Shown: one piece after another, positions 7,219 to 16,320 of the stretch | Layout: each line of letters starts with the position of its first letter | Position numbering within the stretch: the first letter of the stretch is position 1 | DNA from: Nitrospiraceae bacterium | GTDB lineage: Bacteria; Nitrospirota; Nitrospiria; Nitrospirales; Nitrospiraceae | Length of the DNA stretch: 43,631 bases | NCBI GenBank assembly: GCA_919902505.1 | Contig: CAKKRE010000025.1 | Coordinates: forward strand, 1 to 43,631 | Reading direction: 5' to 3' | The notes under the pieces: model-generated | Database searches by the model: none | Told to the model about the DNA's origin: nothing | The model's input: the letters and a program-made list of their open reading frames with translations, nothing else | Translations under genes and position numbers: made by a program

Positions 7219-7850
7219 GCGCTGGCGGGGTGTGGTTTGGCGGGAGGACCTTTGGGCCCGTCCGGCGGTCCGTCCTTGAACATGGCGACGACCAGGCCGA
7301 TCTTTAGGACGAGTAGACCGACGCCGACCCACACGACATAGGGCTGCACGCCGCCTAATTCTCCCAACATCTTCTGTCGGGCTTCTCCACCTGTGGCCCG
7401 TTCGCCCTTGATCTTGGCGAGTTGCTCTTTGGCATGCCAGAAATAGATGTAGTTGGCGCTGGCGCCCGCGATGACGCGCCAGATGATGTCGGCCGAGAGG
7501 TCTTGGGTGATATAGAACGCCATGGCCGGGCCAATGGCATAGATCAGGGCGTAGACGTACATCTTCCGGTAAAGAAACCAGAGGAAGGGCTCAAAGACGA
7601 AGGCCGGCCAGTGCCAGGTCAGGGCGAATTTCGGCCCGGACGGCCCGGTGAATTTCTTGAAGGTCTCCAGATAGCGGTCGGCATTGGGGCCGATGAAGGC
7701 TTTCCAGAGTTCCACGTCCGTCTGCGGAGAGGGCACGGCGTCCGCCTCCACCACTGTTTCCCGGCTTTCAACGGCGAAGGCGTCGCCACATTGGTGGCAA
7801 AAACGGGCATCGTCCCGGTTTTCTTGTCGGCACTGTGAACAGGATTTCAT
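7206..7850 (-). CDS. Zinc-ribbon, DUF2628-like membrane protein
   Basis: A 214-aa protein starting with a zinc ribbon: CSQCRQENRDDARFCHQCG has two CxxC knuckles at residues 4-7 and 18-21. After an acidic linker comes a region resembling DUF2628: FALTWHWPAFVFEPFLWFLYR, then MYVYALIYAIGPAMAFYI and further hydrophobic helices (VQPYVVWVGVGLLVLKIGLVVAMF), giving about three to four membrane segments. The C-terminal tail is Pro/Gly/Lys-rich and probably cytoplasmic. AAGGTGA precedes the ATG. Proteins of this design are widespread but uncharacterised; the ribbon may bind a partner protein. The gene stands alone, convergent with the 277-aa unknown protein and divergent from argD. Confidence 0.78.
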   Translation of the reverse strand: MKSCSQCRQENRDDARFCHQCGDAFAVESRETVVEADAVPSPQTDVELWKAFIGPNADRYLETFKKFTGPSGPKFALTWHWPAFVFEPFLWFLYRKMYVYALIYAIGPAMAFYITQDLSADIIWRVIAGASANYIYFWHAKEQLAKIKGERATGGEARQKMLGELGGVQPYVVWVGVGLLVLKIGLVVAMFKDGPPDGPKGPPAKPHPASATSV

Positions 7851-8021
7851 ATCGTCACCTTATCCCATCCGCCGTCTCTTCCCGTCAAGGGAGGACCTCA
7901 CAAGCAGCAGGATTCGAAACAGACCGGCGGCCGCGCCAGGAGCCGCTGAGGGGCGTTCGTTCGGTTGCTTTCACCTGTGTCCTATGGTAGCTTCGCCGAC
8001 TCACGATGGGAGAGGTGTGCC

Positions 8022-9230
8022 ATGCCGACGGGTGAGTTGCGTCTCAATGCCGAACAGTACTTGATGAACACCTATACGCGCCAACCGATTTCGATCGTGC
8101 GGGGGCGTGGCTCGAAGGTCTACGACCTGGAAGGCCGGGAGTACATCGACTTTGTGGCCGGCATTGCGGTCAATCTCCTCGGTCATGGACATCCGGACCT
8201 GGTGCTGGCGGTTCAAAAGCAGGTGCAGCACCTGATCCACACGTCGAATCTCTATTATACCGAGCCGCAGGTGCGGCTAGCTCAGACCCTGGTCGAACAT
8301 TCGTTTGCGCAGAAAGTCTTCTTCTGTAATAGCGGCGCGGAAGCGAACGAAGCGGCGATCAAGTTGGCCCGAAAGTATTCGTACGACAAGTACGGGGCCG
8401 ACCGCTACGAGATCATCACGATGAAAAATTCCTTTCACGGGCGCACCATGGCCACCTTGAGTGCCACCGGTCAGGAGAAGGTGCAGAAGGGATTCGCCCC
8501 GCTCATGCCGGGTTTTTCATATGTGACGTTCAACGATCTCTCGGAAGTCGAGCGCGCCATCACATCCAAAACCGCCGCCGTCATGTTGGAGCCTATTCAG
8601 GCTGAAGGCGGAGTATATGTGGCCGATCGAGGCTATATGCAGGGATTGCGCGACCTCTGCCGGGAGCGCGATGTGTTGCTGATTTTCGATGAAGTGCAAA
8701 CCGGCATGGGCCGCACGGGCACGCTCTTTTGCTACGAGCAGTTCGGTATGCAGCCGGACATCATGACCCTGGCGAAGGGGCTGGGCGGTGGTGTTCCGAT
8801 CGGGGCCTGTTTGGCGACGGAAGCTGTGGCGCATGCTTTTTCTCCGGGAACCCATGCCTCGACCTTTGGCGGCAATCCCCTGGCCTGTGCAGCCGGGCTG
8901 GCTGTATTGCGAGTCCTGTTGGACGGGAAGATCTTGGACCAGGGGCGGCGCATGGGAGAGGCGTTGGCCAAAGGGCTGGCTGTGCTCAAGGACCGGCATC
9001 GTTGCGTGAAGGAAGTGCGCGGACTTGGTCTATTGCAAGGCGTGGAATTGGATATCGATGGGAAAGTGGTTGTCGCCGATTGCCTGGCGCGCGGATTGTT
9101 GATCAACTGCGCCGGCGACCGGGTCCTGCGTCTTGTTCCCCCACTCGTCATCACGGAGCGCGAGATCGATCGCTTGCTGGTCGCCCTTGCGCAGATTTTT
9201 AGTCAGCGAACGACATCAAGCCATCATTAA
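8022..9230 (+). CDS. argD: Acetylornithine aminotransferase
   Basis: PLP enzyme of arginine synthesis that converts N-acetylglutamate semialdehyde to N2-acetylornithine; related enzymes also serve lysine synthesis as succinyl-DAP aminotransferase. The protein is 402 aa. Visible are the phosphate-binding SGAEANE (104-110), FDEVQTGMGRTG with PLP-binding D223, and the Schiff-base lysine K252 in TLAKGLGGGVPIG. The frame opens at 7965, but GGGAGAGG 6 bases before the ATG at 8022 fixes the start. It is the first gene of the argDFGH run, with 16 bases to argF. The 170 bases upstream hold no clear promoter or ARG box that I can recognise. Context makes argD more likely than a gabT or rocD type enzyme. 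Confidence 0.93.
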   Translation: MPTGELRLNAEQYLMNTYTRQPISIVRGRGSKVYDLEGREYIDFVAGIAVNLLGHGHPDLVLAVQKQVQHLIHTSNLYYTEPQVRLAQTLVEHSFAQKVFFCNSGAEANEAAIKLARKYSYDKYGADRYEIITMKNSFHGRTMATLSATGQEKVQKGFAPLMPGFSYVTFNDLSEVERAITSKTAAVMLEPIQAEGGVYVADRGYMQGLRDLCRERDVLLIFDEVQTGMGRTGTLFCYEQFGMQPDIMTLAKGLGGGVPIGACLATEAVAHAFSPGTHASTFGGNPLACAAGLAVLRVLLDGKILDQGRRMGEALAKGLAVLKDRHRCVKEVRGLGLLQGVELDIDGKVVVADCLARGLLINCAGDRVLRLVPPLVITEREIDRLLVALAQIFSQRTTSSHH

Positions 9231-9246
9231 TTGTGTAGGGGCGCGT

Positions 9247-10227
9247 ATGCCGCGGCGTCCGCATCGGTCATCCTCCCGGGCCGGTCTCGGGAAAGATTTT
9301 CTGGAACTGCTCTCGATCCCCGTCGCGGAGCTCACGGGATTGTTGCGTCTGGCTGCGCAGCTGAAAGTGAAGCAGCGTCGCGGCGTGTCCCATCCTCTCT
9401 TGCAGGGCCGCATGTTGGGCTTGCTGTTTCAGAAGCCGTCGACCCGGACGCGGGTGTCGTTCGAGGCGGGGATGAATCAGCTCGGTGGGCAGGCCATGGT
9501 GCTGCCGATGGGCGATATCCAGTTGTCGCGCGGCGAGAGTGTTGCCGATACGGCGCATGTCCTGTCCCGGTATCTGGATGCGATTGTCCTGCGCACCTTC
9601 GACCACGCGATTGCCGAAGAATGGGCCCGCGAGGCGAGTATTCCTGTCATCAACGGGCTGACCGATCTGAATCACCCCTGCCAAGCCCTGTCCGACCTGT
9701 TGACCATTCAAGAAAAGAAACGGCGGCTGAAAGGCATCAAGATCGCGTATGTCGGCGATGGCAATAACGTGACGAATTCTCTGATCGAGGCGGCGGCGAA
9801 GATGGGGATGACGATCGCCGTAGGTTGCCCGCCCGGATATCAGCCTGACCGGGGCATTGTGGATCGAGCCCGGGAGGAAGCCCGGCAGACCGGTGCGGTG
9901 ATTGAAATCGGCGCCGATCCGTTTGTGGCCGTGAAAGATGCGGATGTGGTGTATACCGACGTCTGGATCAGCATGGGGCAAGAGAGGGAGCAAGCCAAGC
10001 GTCTCAAGATCCTGGCGCCCTATCAGCTCAATACGCGACTACTGAAATGCGCGAAGCCGGATGCGCTGGTCATGCATTGTTTGCCGGCCCATCGCGGTGA
10101 GGAAATCAGTGCCGAGGTGTTGGATGGACCGCAGTCGGTGGTGTTCGATCAAGCCGAGAACCGATTGCATATGCAGAAGGCCATTCTGGTCAGGCTCCTC
10201 GGAAAGAAACCTGCACGGAGCACGTAA
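9247..10227 (+). CDS. argF: Ornithine carbamoyltransferase
   Basis: Cytoplasmic enzyme that makes citrulline from ornithine and carbamoyl phosphate. The protein is 326 aa. The carbamoyl-phosphate loop STRTR is at 65-69 (KPSTRTRVSFE), HPCQ at 143-146, and the ornithine-binding HCLPAHRGEE lies near the C-terminus. The SMG motif (DVWISMGQE) is present and separates it from aspartate carbamoyltransferases. A longer reading frame starts at 9133 inside argD, but AGGGG six bases before the ATG at 9247 and family length decide the start. The N-terminus carries about 14 extra basic residues. It lies 16 bases after argD and 15 before argG. Confidence 0.95.
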   Translation: MPRRPHRSSSRAGLGKDFLELLSIPVAELTGLLRLAAQLKVKQRRGVSHPLLQGRMLGLLFQKPSTRTRVSFEAGMNQLGGQAMVLPMGDIQLSRGESVADTAHVLSRYLDAIVLRTFDHAIAEEWAREASIPVINGLTDLNHPCQALSDLLTIQEKKRRLKGIKIAYVGDGNNVTNSLIEAAAKMGMTIAVGCPPGYQPDRGIVDRAREEARQTGAVIEIGADPFVAVKDADVVYTDVWISMGQEREQAKRLKILAPYQLNTRLLKCAKPDALVMHCLPAHRGEEISAEVLDGPQSVVFDQAENRLHMQKAILVRLLGKKPARST

Positions 10228-10242
10228 GTGAAAGGGAGTCGT

Positions 10243-11460
10243 ATGAGTCGGTCATCGTACAAGAAAGTAGTATTGGCCTATTCGGGGGGGCTGGACACGT
10301 CGGTGATTCTGAAGTGGCTGGAAGAGGTCTATGGCTGCGAAGTCATCGCGTTTTGCGCCGACCTGGGTCAGGGCGAGGATCTGAAGGCCATCAAAAAGAA
10401 GGCGCAGTCCCTGGGCGTGAAGAAAGTCTACGTGGAGGATCTCCGCGAGGCGTTCGTCAAGGACCATGTGTTCCCCATGCTGCGCGGGAATGCGATCTAC
10501 GAAGGCAGCTACCTGCTGGGCACGTCGATCGCTCGTCCCTTGATTGCGCGGCGCCAAATTGAAATTGCGGCCGATGAAGGCGCCGAAGCGGTCTGTCACG
10601 GCGCGACCGGCAAGGGTAACGATCAGGTCCGCTTCGAGTTGACCTACATGGCGTTGCATCCGCAGATCAAGATCATTGCGCCCTGGCGGGAATGGACCAT
10701 GCGCTCGCGGCGTGAGTTGATCGAGTATGCGGAGAAGCACGGCATTCCGGTCACGGCCACGAAGGCGAAGCCCTACAGCATGGACATGAACCTGTTCCAC
10801 ACGAGTTATGAGGGCGGCATTCTGGAGGATCCCTGGAAGGCCCCGCCTGAAGAGATTTTCGTGATGTCGGTCTCGCCGGAGCGGGCGCCGAAGAAGGCCC
10901 GGGAAGTCGAGATCGACTATGTGGCGGGCAATCCGGTGGCAGTGGACGGCAAGAAGATGAGCCCGGCCGCCTTGCTGGCCCATCTCAATAAATTAGGCGG
11001 CGAGCATGGTGTCGGTCGCGTCGATCTGGTCGAAAACCGCTATGTCGGGATGAAATCACGCGGAGTGTACGAAACGCCCGGTGGCACGATTCTGCATGCG
11101 GCCCATCGAGGCCTGGAGTCACTCACGATGGACCGGGAAGTGCTGCATCTGCGGGACAGTCTGATCCCCCGCTATGCCGAGCTCATTTACTACGGATATT
11201 GGTATGCTCCGGAGCGGGAAATGCTCCAGGTGGCGCTGGATGAAGCTCAGCGGGATGTCACGGGCACGGTTCGGGTGAAGCTCTACAAAGGGACCTGCAC
11301 GGTGGTGGGGCGGAAGTCTCCGCGCTCGCTCTATCGGCTGGACATGGCGACGTTCGAAGAAGACGACGTGTATCGTCAGAAGGATGCGGAAGGGTTTATT
11401 CGTCTCAACGCGCTCCGGTTGGCGATTCGGGCCCAGCGCAAAAAGAGGGCGACGCGGTAA
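10243..11460 (+). CDS. argG: Argininosuccinate synthase
   Basis: Ligates citrulline and aspartate with ATP to give argininosuccinate. The 405-aa length is normal. The N-terminal PP-loop [10 protein letters not shown] (residues 12-21) binds ATP; other family blocks are [26 protein letters not shown] and [17 protein letters not shown] at 10228 is in frame, but GGGAG five bases before the ATG at 10243 marks the likely start. The stop TAA shares its last base with the ATG of argH, so the two genes are translationally coupled. Nothing unusual is seen in the sequence. Confidence 0.96.
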   Translation: MSRSSYKKVVLAYSGGLDTSVILKWLEEVYGCEVIAFCADLGQGEDLKAIKKKAQSLGVKKVYVEDLREAFVKDHVFPMLRGNAIYEGSYLLGTSIARPLIARRQIEIAADEGAEAVCHGATGKGNDQVRFELTYMALHPQIKIIAPWREWTMRSRRELIEYAEKHGIPVTATKAKPYSMDMNLFHTSYEGGILEDPWKAPPEEIFVMSVSPERAPKKAREVEIDYVAGNPVAVDGKKMSPAALLAHLNKLGGEHGVGRVDLVENRYVGMKSRGVYETPGGTILHAAHRGLESLTMDREVLHLRDSLIPRYAELIYYGYWYAPEREMLQVALDEAQRDVTGTVRVKLYKGTCTVVGRKSPRSLYRLDMATFEEDDVYRQKDAEGFIRLNALRLAIRAQRKKRATR

Positions 11461-12914
11461 TGGCGAAGTCCCAAGCCGGTGGCGCGCGTCTGCGCAAGTC
11501 TGTCCGTTCACCGCAACGGGGCGCTCGCGCTTTGCCCAAAGGCAAGGCCTGGGGCGGCCGGTTTGCCGAACAGACCGACCGCTTGGTGGAGCAGTTCACC
11601 TCCTCCCTGGCCTGTGACCGTCGGCTCTACCCCTACGACATTCAAGGCAGCATCGCCCATTGCAGGACGCTCGAGCGCGCGGGGGTGCTCACCGCCCGTG
11701 AGTCAGCGCAGCTCGTGCGGGGACTGCAATTCGTCAAGGTGGAGTTGGACGGCGGGCGGTTTCCCTTTTCGCCGCAGGACGAAGATATCCATATGGCGAT
11801 CGAGCGCCGGTTGACTGAGTTGATCGGCCCGTTGGGCGGCAAGCTGCATACGGGTCGAAGCCGTAACGATCAGGTGGCCCTGGATCTGCGCCTATTTTTG
11901 CGGGAGGTGCTCTCGACGCTGATAGGTCAACTGCAGGAATTCAGGCGGGTCCTCGTGGGGCAGGCCCGGGCGCATCTGGATGTCGTCATGCCCGGGTATA
12001 CGCATTTGCAGCGTGCCCAGCCAGTGCTGCTGGCGCATCATTTTCTGGCCTATGTTGAAATGTTCGACCGTGACCGGGGTCGGCTTCACGACTGTCGGGA
12101 GCGGCTCAACGTCATGCCGCTCGGGTCTGGGGCGTTGGCAGGATCGAACTATCCCGTTGATCGACGATATACGGCCGCACTCCTGGAGTTTCCAGCGGTG
12201 ACACAGAACAGCCTCGATGCCGTGTCGGACCGCGACGGGGTGGTGGAGACCCTGAGTGCCTTGTCGCTGGTCATGATGCACCTCTCGCGCTTGAGCGAAG
12301 AATTGATTCTCTGGGCGTCGCAGGAATTTCGCTACGTGGATTTGCCGGATACGTTTTGCACCGGTAGCAGCATGATGCCGCAAAAAAAGAACCCGGACGT
12401 GCCGGAGTTGGTCCGTGGGAAAACGGGTCGCGTCTATGGTCACTTGATGGGTACCCTGACGCTGCTCAAGGGATTGCCCCTGAGTTACAATCGTGATCTT
12501 CAGGAAGATAAAGAAGCGTTGTTCGACGCCGTGGATACGACAGGGCAATCGTTGGCGCTTTGCACGGAGTTGATGCGGAGGCTGGTCGTCAATAAGACCG
12601 TCCTGGCTGAAGCGGCCGAAGGTGGCGGAATGCTGGCGACGGAGCTGGCTGATTACCTGGTGACGAGAGGAGTCCCGTTCCGGGAGGCCCATTCCATTAC
12701 CGGCCAGATTGTGCGATTCTCACTCGAGCAGCATCGGCCCCTTCAGCAGTTGACCTTGAAAGACTTGCGAGGTTTCTCCGCCCATTTCGGTGATGACGTC
12801 CTGAGTTGCCTCACCGTGCGGGGGGCCATCGACCGGAAAGGTCAGATCGGTGGCACGGCGAGACGGCGTGTGGAGGCGCGGATCAAGGAGCTTGAGAAGG
12901 CGTTGAAGGGATGA
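11460..12914 (+). CDS. argH: Argininosuccinate lyase
   Basis: Cleaves argininosuccinate to arginine and fumarate, the last step of the pathway. The protein is 484 aa, slightly longer than usual (about 460) because of a basic N-terminal extension of some 25 residues before KAWGGRFAEQTD. The fumarase/aspartase superfamily signature GSSMMPQKKNP is at residues 302-312 and carries the catalytic serine; HTGRSRNDQVALD and TPYTHLQ-type motifs (GYTHLQRAQP) are also present. The start overlaps the argG stop by one base. The stop overlaps the next gene, a tiny lipoprotein, by four bases (ATGA). An internal start near residue 24 cannot be excluded. Confidence 0.95.
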   Translation: MAKSQAGGARLRKSVRSPQRGARALPKGKAWGGRFAEQTDRLVEQFTSSLACDRRLYPYDIQGSIAHCRTLERAGVLTARESAQLVRGLQFVKVELDGGRFPFSPQDEDIHMAIERRLTELIGPLGGKLHTGRSRNDQVALDLRLFLREVLSTLIGQLQEFRRVLVGQARAHLDVVMPGYTHLQRAQPVLLAHHFLAYVEMFDRDRGRLHDCRERLNVMPLGSGALAGSNYPVDRRYTAALLEFPAVTQNSLDAVSDRDGVVETLSALSLVMMHLSRLSEELILWASQEFRYVDLPDTFCTGSSMMPQKKNPDVPELVRGKTGRVYGHLMGTLTLLKGLPLSYNRDLQEDKEALFDAVDTTGQSLALCTELMRRLVVNKTVLAEAAEGGGMLATELADYLVTRGVPFREAHSITGQIVRFSLEQHRPLQQLTLKDLRGFSAHFGDDVLSCLTVRGAIDRKGQIGGTARRRVEARIKELEKALKG

Positions 12915-13213
12915 GGCTCGTCAGGGCATGTGGCCCGGGAGTCAGGGGTGGTGCCGTCGGTGCAGTGTGGATTGTGGTGGGACTGGGCGGATGCGGGGTA
13001 TTGGGTGCGCCGATCCCCCCTGAAGACGTCGGCGTGGCACCGGTGATTGAGCAGCAGTTGAGACGTGAAGGGCTGTTAGCGCCAGGCGCGAATGTGTGGG
13101 GATCTGCTTCCAGGCCCAGCGCACCGAGTGCAGTGACCGTTGAAGAAGCCCCGATTCCTCCGGATCCCGACCCGTTGCCGACTCCGCCACTGAGAACGAT
13201 GGGCACGCGATAG
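12911..13213 (+). CDS. Small lipoprotein, LptM/LppL-like candidate
   Basis: A 100-aa protein with a lipoprotein signal: a hydrophobic stretch GAVGAVWIVVGLGGC leads to a lipobox LGGC with C28. The sequence after the cysteine, CGVLGAPIPPEDV, resembles the short CGxKGPLYxPP signature of LptM (YifL)/LppL lipoproteins, which in many proteobacteria lie directly before lysA or dapF. Here the gene sits between argH and lysA, matching that context. LptM assists maturation of the LPS transporter LptD in E. coli; the same role here is inference. The rest is Pro-rich and without fold. It overlaps argH by four bases; lysA follows after 102 bases and has its own promoter. Signature match is partial. Confidence 0.6.
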   Translation: MRLVRACGPGVRGGAVGAVWIVVGLGGCGVLGAPIPPEDVGVAPVIEQQLRREGLLAPGANVWGSASRPSAPSAVTVEEAPIPPDPDPLPTPPLRTMGTR

Positions 13214-13263
13214 ACGTGAGTCGAGGTTGTGGCCGTGGTTTCGGCCGGTCGTCGTTGTGGCTA

Positions 13264-13292
13264 TTGGACGGATTCTCCGGGGCAGGTATAGA
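13264..13292 (+). promoter_or_regulatory. Candidate sigma70 promoter for lysA-dapA-dapB
   Basis: TTGGAC (13264-13269) and TATAGA (13287-13292) are 17 bases apart, about 23 bases before the lysA ATG at 13316. It would let the lysine genes be transcribed independently of the arg genes upstream. Confidence 0.55.
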
Positions 13293-13315
13293 ATTGTTGA
13301 TCGAGGATGACCACC

Positions 13316-14578
13316 ATGAATGACTTTCAGTATCGGGAAGGTGAACTCTATTGCGAGGATGTGCCGCTCTCGCGCATTGCGAAAGAGGTGGGGACCCCTT
13401 GTTACGTGTATAGCCACCACACGCTCGCCCGGCACTTCCGTGTCTATGATAGTGCCTTTCAGAACATTCCTCACATTGTCGCCTTTGCCATGAAGGCCAA
13501 TTCCAATTTGGCGGTGCTTCGTCTTATGGCCAAGGAAGGGAGTGGCGTCGATATCGTTTCAGGAGGAGAACTATTTCGTGCGCTGAAGGCAGGGGTGTCT
13601 CCCGGCAAGATCGTATTTGCCGGGGTCGGGAAGAAGCCGGAAGAGATCCGAGACGCCTTGAAGGCGGATATTCTGATGTTTAATGTCGAATCTTCTGCGG
13701 AGCTGCAGGCCATCAACGAGGTGGCGAGGTCCATGGGCGTCAAGGCGCGAGTTGCCTTGCGCATCAATCCCGACATCGACCCGAAAACGCATCCCTATAT
13801 TTCGACGGGCTTGAAGAAGAGCAAATTCGGGATTGCGGCGGATCGTGCCATCGAGGAATTCAAGGCAGCCGCAGCGTTCAGCCACATCGAAGTGGTGGGT
13901 TTGCACGCACATATCGGGTCGCAATTGACGCAAGTGGCCCCCTTCGTCGAATCGCTGAAGAAAGTGTTGGCGATGGTGCAGACCCTGGCCGAACAGGGAA
14001 TCCCTATTCGTTATCTGAATATCGGCGGCGGTCTGGGAATTACATATTCGGACGAGACCCCTCCGGAACCGAAAGATTTGGCGGCGGCGATTTTCCCGCT
14101 TGTGCGCGACCTGAAGTGTATCCTGATCATGGAGCCTGGTCGCGTGATTGTCGGGAATGCCGGCGTGTTGCTCACGAAGGTGTTGTACACGAAGGACGGC
14201 GAAACCAAACGGTTTCTGATCGTGGATGCGGCGATGAACGACCTGATTCGCCCCAGCCTGTATGATGCACATCACGATATAAGGCCGGTCTATGAAAACG
14301 TCGCGCGTGCGGCGAAGCAGACTGTGGATGTGGTCGGGCCCGTGTGCGAGTCCGGCGATTTTTTGGCAAAAGATCGGGTGATGCCGGAAATGAATGCCGG
14401 AGATCTCATGGCCGTGATGAGTGCGGGCGCCTACGGGTTTGTCATGTCCTCGAATTATAATTCGCGACCTCGTGTGCCGGAGGTGCTGGTTCATGAGGGA
14501 CAGATCCATATCATTCGAGCGCGCGAGAGTTACGACGACCTGGTGCATGGCGAGCAGATACCGGCGTTTCTTTCCTAG
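13316..14578 (+). CDS. lysA: Diaminopimelate decarboxylase
   Basis: PLP enzyme that decarboxylates meso-diaminopimelate to lysine. The protein is 420 aa. The PLP lysine is K60 in FAMKANSNL; HIGSQ and the phosphate-binding GGGLGI follow; the substrate-binding VCESGDF near the C-terminus supplies the catalytic cysteine from the partner subunit; EPGR is present. ATGs at 13307 and 13316 are both in frame. GAGG directly abuts the first, so the second, nine bases behind it, is chosen. A good promoter precedes it. dapA follows after 36 bases and dapB after that, making a lysine operon placed behind the arginine genes. Confidence 0.95.
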   Translation: MNDFQYREGELYCEDVPLSRIAKEVGTPCYVYSHHTLARHFRVYDSAFQNIPHIVAFAMKANSNLAVLRLMAKEGSGVDIVSGGELFRALKAGVSPGKIVFAGVGKKPEEIRDALKADILMFNVESSAELQAINEVARSMGVKARVALRINPDIDPKTHPYISTGLKKSKFGIAADRAIEEFKAAAAFSHIEVVGLHAHIGSQLTQVAPFVESLKKVLAMVQTLAEQGIPIRYLNIGGGLGITYSDETPPEPKDLAAAIFPLVRDLKCILIMEPGRVIVGNAGVLLTKVLYTKDGETKRFLIVDAAMNDLIRPSLYDAHHDIRPVYENVARAAKQTVDVVGPVCESGDFLAKDRVMPEMNAGDLMAVMSAGAYGFVMSSNYNSRPRVPEVLVHEGQIHIIRARESYDDLVHGEQIPAFLS

Positions 14579-14614
14579 ATCTCAGTATTTACTGTCTTCC
14601 TTATGGAGCCTCCC

Positions 14615-15487
14615 ATGTTCACAGGATCTCTGGTCGCCATTGTGACGCCGTTTAAGAACGGTAAGCTCGATGAAAAGTCCCTCGGGGACCTCATCGAATG
14701 GCAGATTACCAGCGGTACGCAAGGGATTGTCCCCTGCGGCACTACCGGCGAGTCTGCCACGTTGACACATGCCGAGCACGATCGTGTAGTGGCGTTTACG
14801 GTCGAAGTTGCCAGGCGACGAGTCCCGGTGATCGCGGGAACGGGATCCAATAGCACTCAGGAAGCGATTGCTCTGACCAAGCACGCGAAAGCGGCAGGGG
14901 CCGATGGCGCACTGCTGATCACGCCGTATTACAATAAGCCTACGCAGGAAGGGCTGTTTCTGCACTACAAGGCGGTGGCGGAGGCGGTCGATTTGCCCCT
15001 TGTTCTCTATAACATTCCCGGGCGAACCGGCGTCAATATGATGCCAAGCACCATCTCACGATTGACGGTGTGCCCAACGATTGTTGCCATTAAAGAAGGA
15101 AGCGGCTCGGTTCAGCAGGCATCCGAAATCATACAGCTTTGCGGGGAGCGTCTGACCGTGTTGGCGGGAGATGATGCGTTGACCTTGCCGATGATGGCAG
15201 TGGGTGGCAAGGGAGTGATCACGGTGACGGCCAATCTAGTACCCGGTGAGATGGCCGAGCTGGTGAATGCATTTTTAGCCGGTCGAGTTGATGATGCGCG
15301 GGTGTTGCACTATCGGCTCTATCCGCTGTTTACGGCCCTCTTCTATGAAACCAACCCCATTCCTGTGAAAGAAGCGCTGCATATGATGGGCAAGATCGAC
15401 CCCGAGATGCGGTTGCCGCTGTGCCCAATGGGAACCGACAACAGAGAAAAACTTCTGCATGTGATGAAAGAGGCCGGGCTGGTGTAG
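14615..15487 (+). CDS. dapA: 4-hydroxy-tetrahydrodipicolinate synthase
   Basis: Condenses aspartate semialdehyde and pyruvate, the committed step of lysine/DAP synthesis. The TIM-barrel protein is 290 aa. The Schiff-base lysine is K160 in IVAIKEGSG, the proton-relay tyrosine Y132 in VLYNIPGRTG, and the pyruvate-contact CGTTGES is at 41-47; these match the E. coli enzyme nearly residue for residue. An ATG at 14603 is in frame, but GGAG six bases before the ATG at 14615 and the family opening MFTGSLVAIVTPF decide. It lies 36 bases behind lysA and 29 before dapB. Lysine feedback regulation cannot be judged from sequence. Confidence 0.96.
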   Translation: MFTGSLVAIVTPFKNGKLDEKSLGDLIEWQITSGTQGIVPCGTTGESATLTHAEHDRVVAFTVEVARRRVPVIAGTGSNSTQEAIALTKHAKAAGADGALLITPYYNKPTQEGLFLHYKAVAEAVDLPLVLYNIPGRTGVNMMPSTISRLTVCPTIVAIKEGSGSVQQASEIIQLCGERLTVLAGDDALTLPMMAVGGKGVITVTANLVPGEMAELVNAFLAGRVDDARVLHYRLYPLFTALFYETNPIPVKEALHMMGKIDPEMRLPLCPMGTDNREKLLHVMKEAGLV

Positions 15488-15516
15488 TCGATCTGCTGCT
15501 GGTAAGGGTTGTTGCC

Positions 15517-16320
15517 ATGATCAAGGTTGTTATTACTGGTGCTGCGGGACGGATGGGTTCTCGCCTCGTGTCCTTGGTAAAAGATTCTGCATTCTTGACC
15601 CTTGCAGGAGCTGTAGAGGGCAAGGGGCACCATGCTGTGGGCGAAGACTCCGGCGAAGTGGCTGGTTGTGGGCGAACAGGCGTGCCGATCGTCGACGATC
15701 TTTCCAGTTTGATGGAGCGTGGGGAGGTCGTGGTAGATTTTACAACGCCTGCGGCGACTCTTGGGCATTTGAAGATTGTGGCTCAGCATCGCCGTGGCAT
15801 TGTGGTCGGGACGACTGGGTTTTCATCGTCAGAGCTGGATGAGCTTCGAAGCGTGAGCAGGCAGATCCCTTGCGTGTTTTCCCCCAATATGAGTGTGGGG
15901 GTTAATGTGATTTACAAGGTGATCGCCGAAATGGCCAAGACTCTCGGAGAGGATTACGATATTGAGGTGATCGAAGCCCACCATCGCCTTAAGAAGGATG
16001 CTCCAAGTGGTACCGCGCTCAAAATGGCGGAGGTCCTGGCTCGCGCAGTCAATCGAGACCTTGGTCAAGTCGGCGTTTATGCGCGAAAAGGACTTATAGG
16101 TGAGCGCAAGAGGGGCGAAATCGGAATTCAGACTATTCGAGCCGGGGACATCGTCGGGGATCATACCGTGATGTTTGGAACGATGGGCGAACGAATTGAG
16201 CTCACTCATCGTGCGAGTAGTCGTGACACATTCGTAAGAGGAGCTCTCCGCGCTGCTCGCTGGGTTGTGAAGCAACCCCCCGGACTCTATGACATGCTGG
16301 ACGTGTTAAGCCTGAAATAA
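15517..16320 (+). CDS. dapB: 4-hydroxy-tetrahydrodipicolinate reductase
   Basis: NAD(P)H-dependent reductase that follows DapA in the DAP pathway. The protein is 267 aa, the usual size. The nucleotide-binding motif GAAGRMG is at 8-14. The substrate and catalytic block EAHHRLKKDAPSGTA is at 153-167, with H155/H156 and K159/K160. VVDFTTP and SPNMSVGVN are further family motifs. The reading frame is open from 15421 inside dapA, but MIKVVITGAAGRMG is the family start; AAGGG lies nine bases before the ATG. It is the last gene of the lysine run; about 680 bases of sparse sequence follow. Confidence 0.95.
   Translation: MIKVVITGAAGRMGSRLVSLVKDSAFLTLAGAVEGKGHHAVGEDSGEVAGCGRTGVPIVDDLSSLMERGEVVVDFTTPAATLGHLKIVAQHRRGIVVGTTGFSSSELDELRSVSRQIPCVFSPNMSVGVNVIYKVIAEMAKTLGEDYDIEVIEAHHRLKKDAPSGTALKMAEVLARAVNRDLGQVGVYARKGLIGERKRGEIGIQTIRAGDIVGDHTVMFGTMGERIELTHRASSRDTFVRGALRAARWVVKQPPGLYDMLDVLSLK

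Noticed and set aside
13571..14548. A 325-aa minus-strand frame opposite lysA
   Set aside because: Shadow of a well-supported enzyme; His/Arg-rich composition and no domain.
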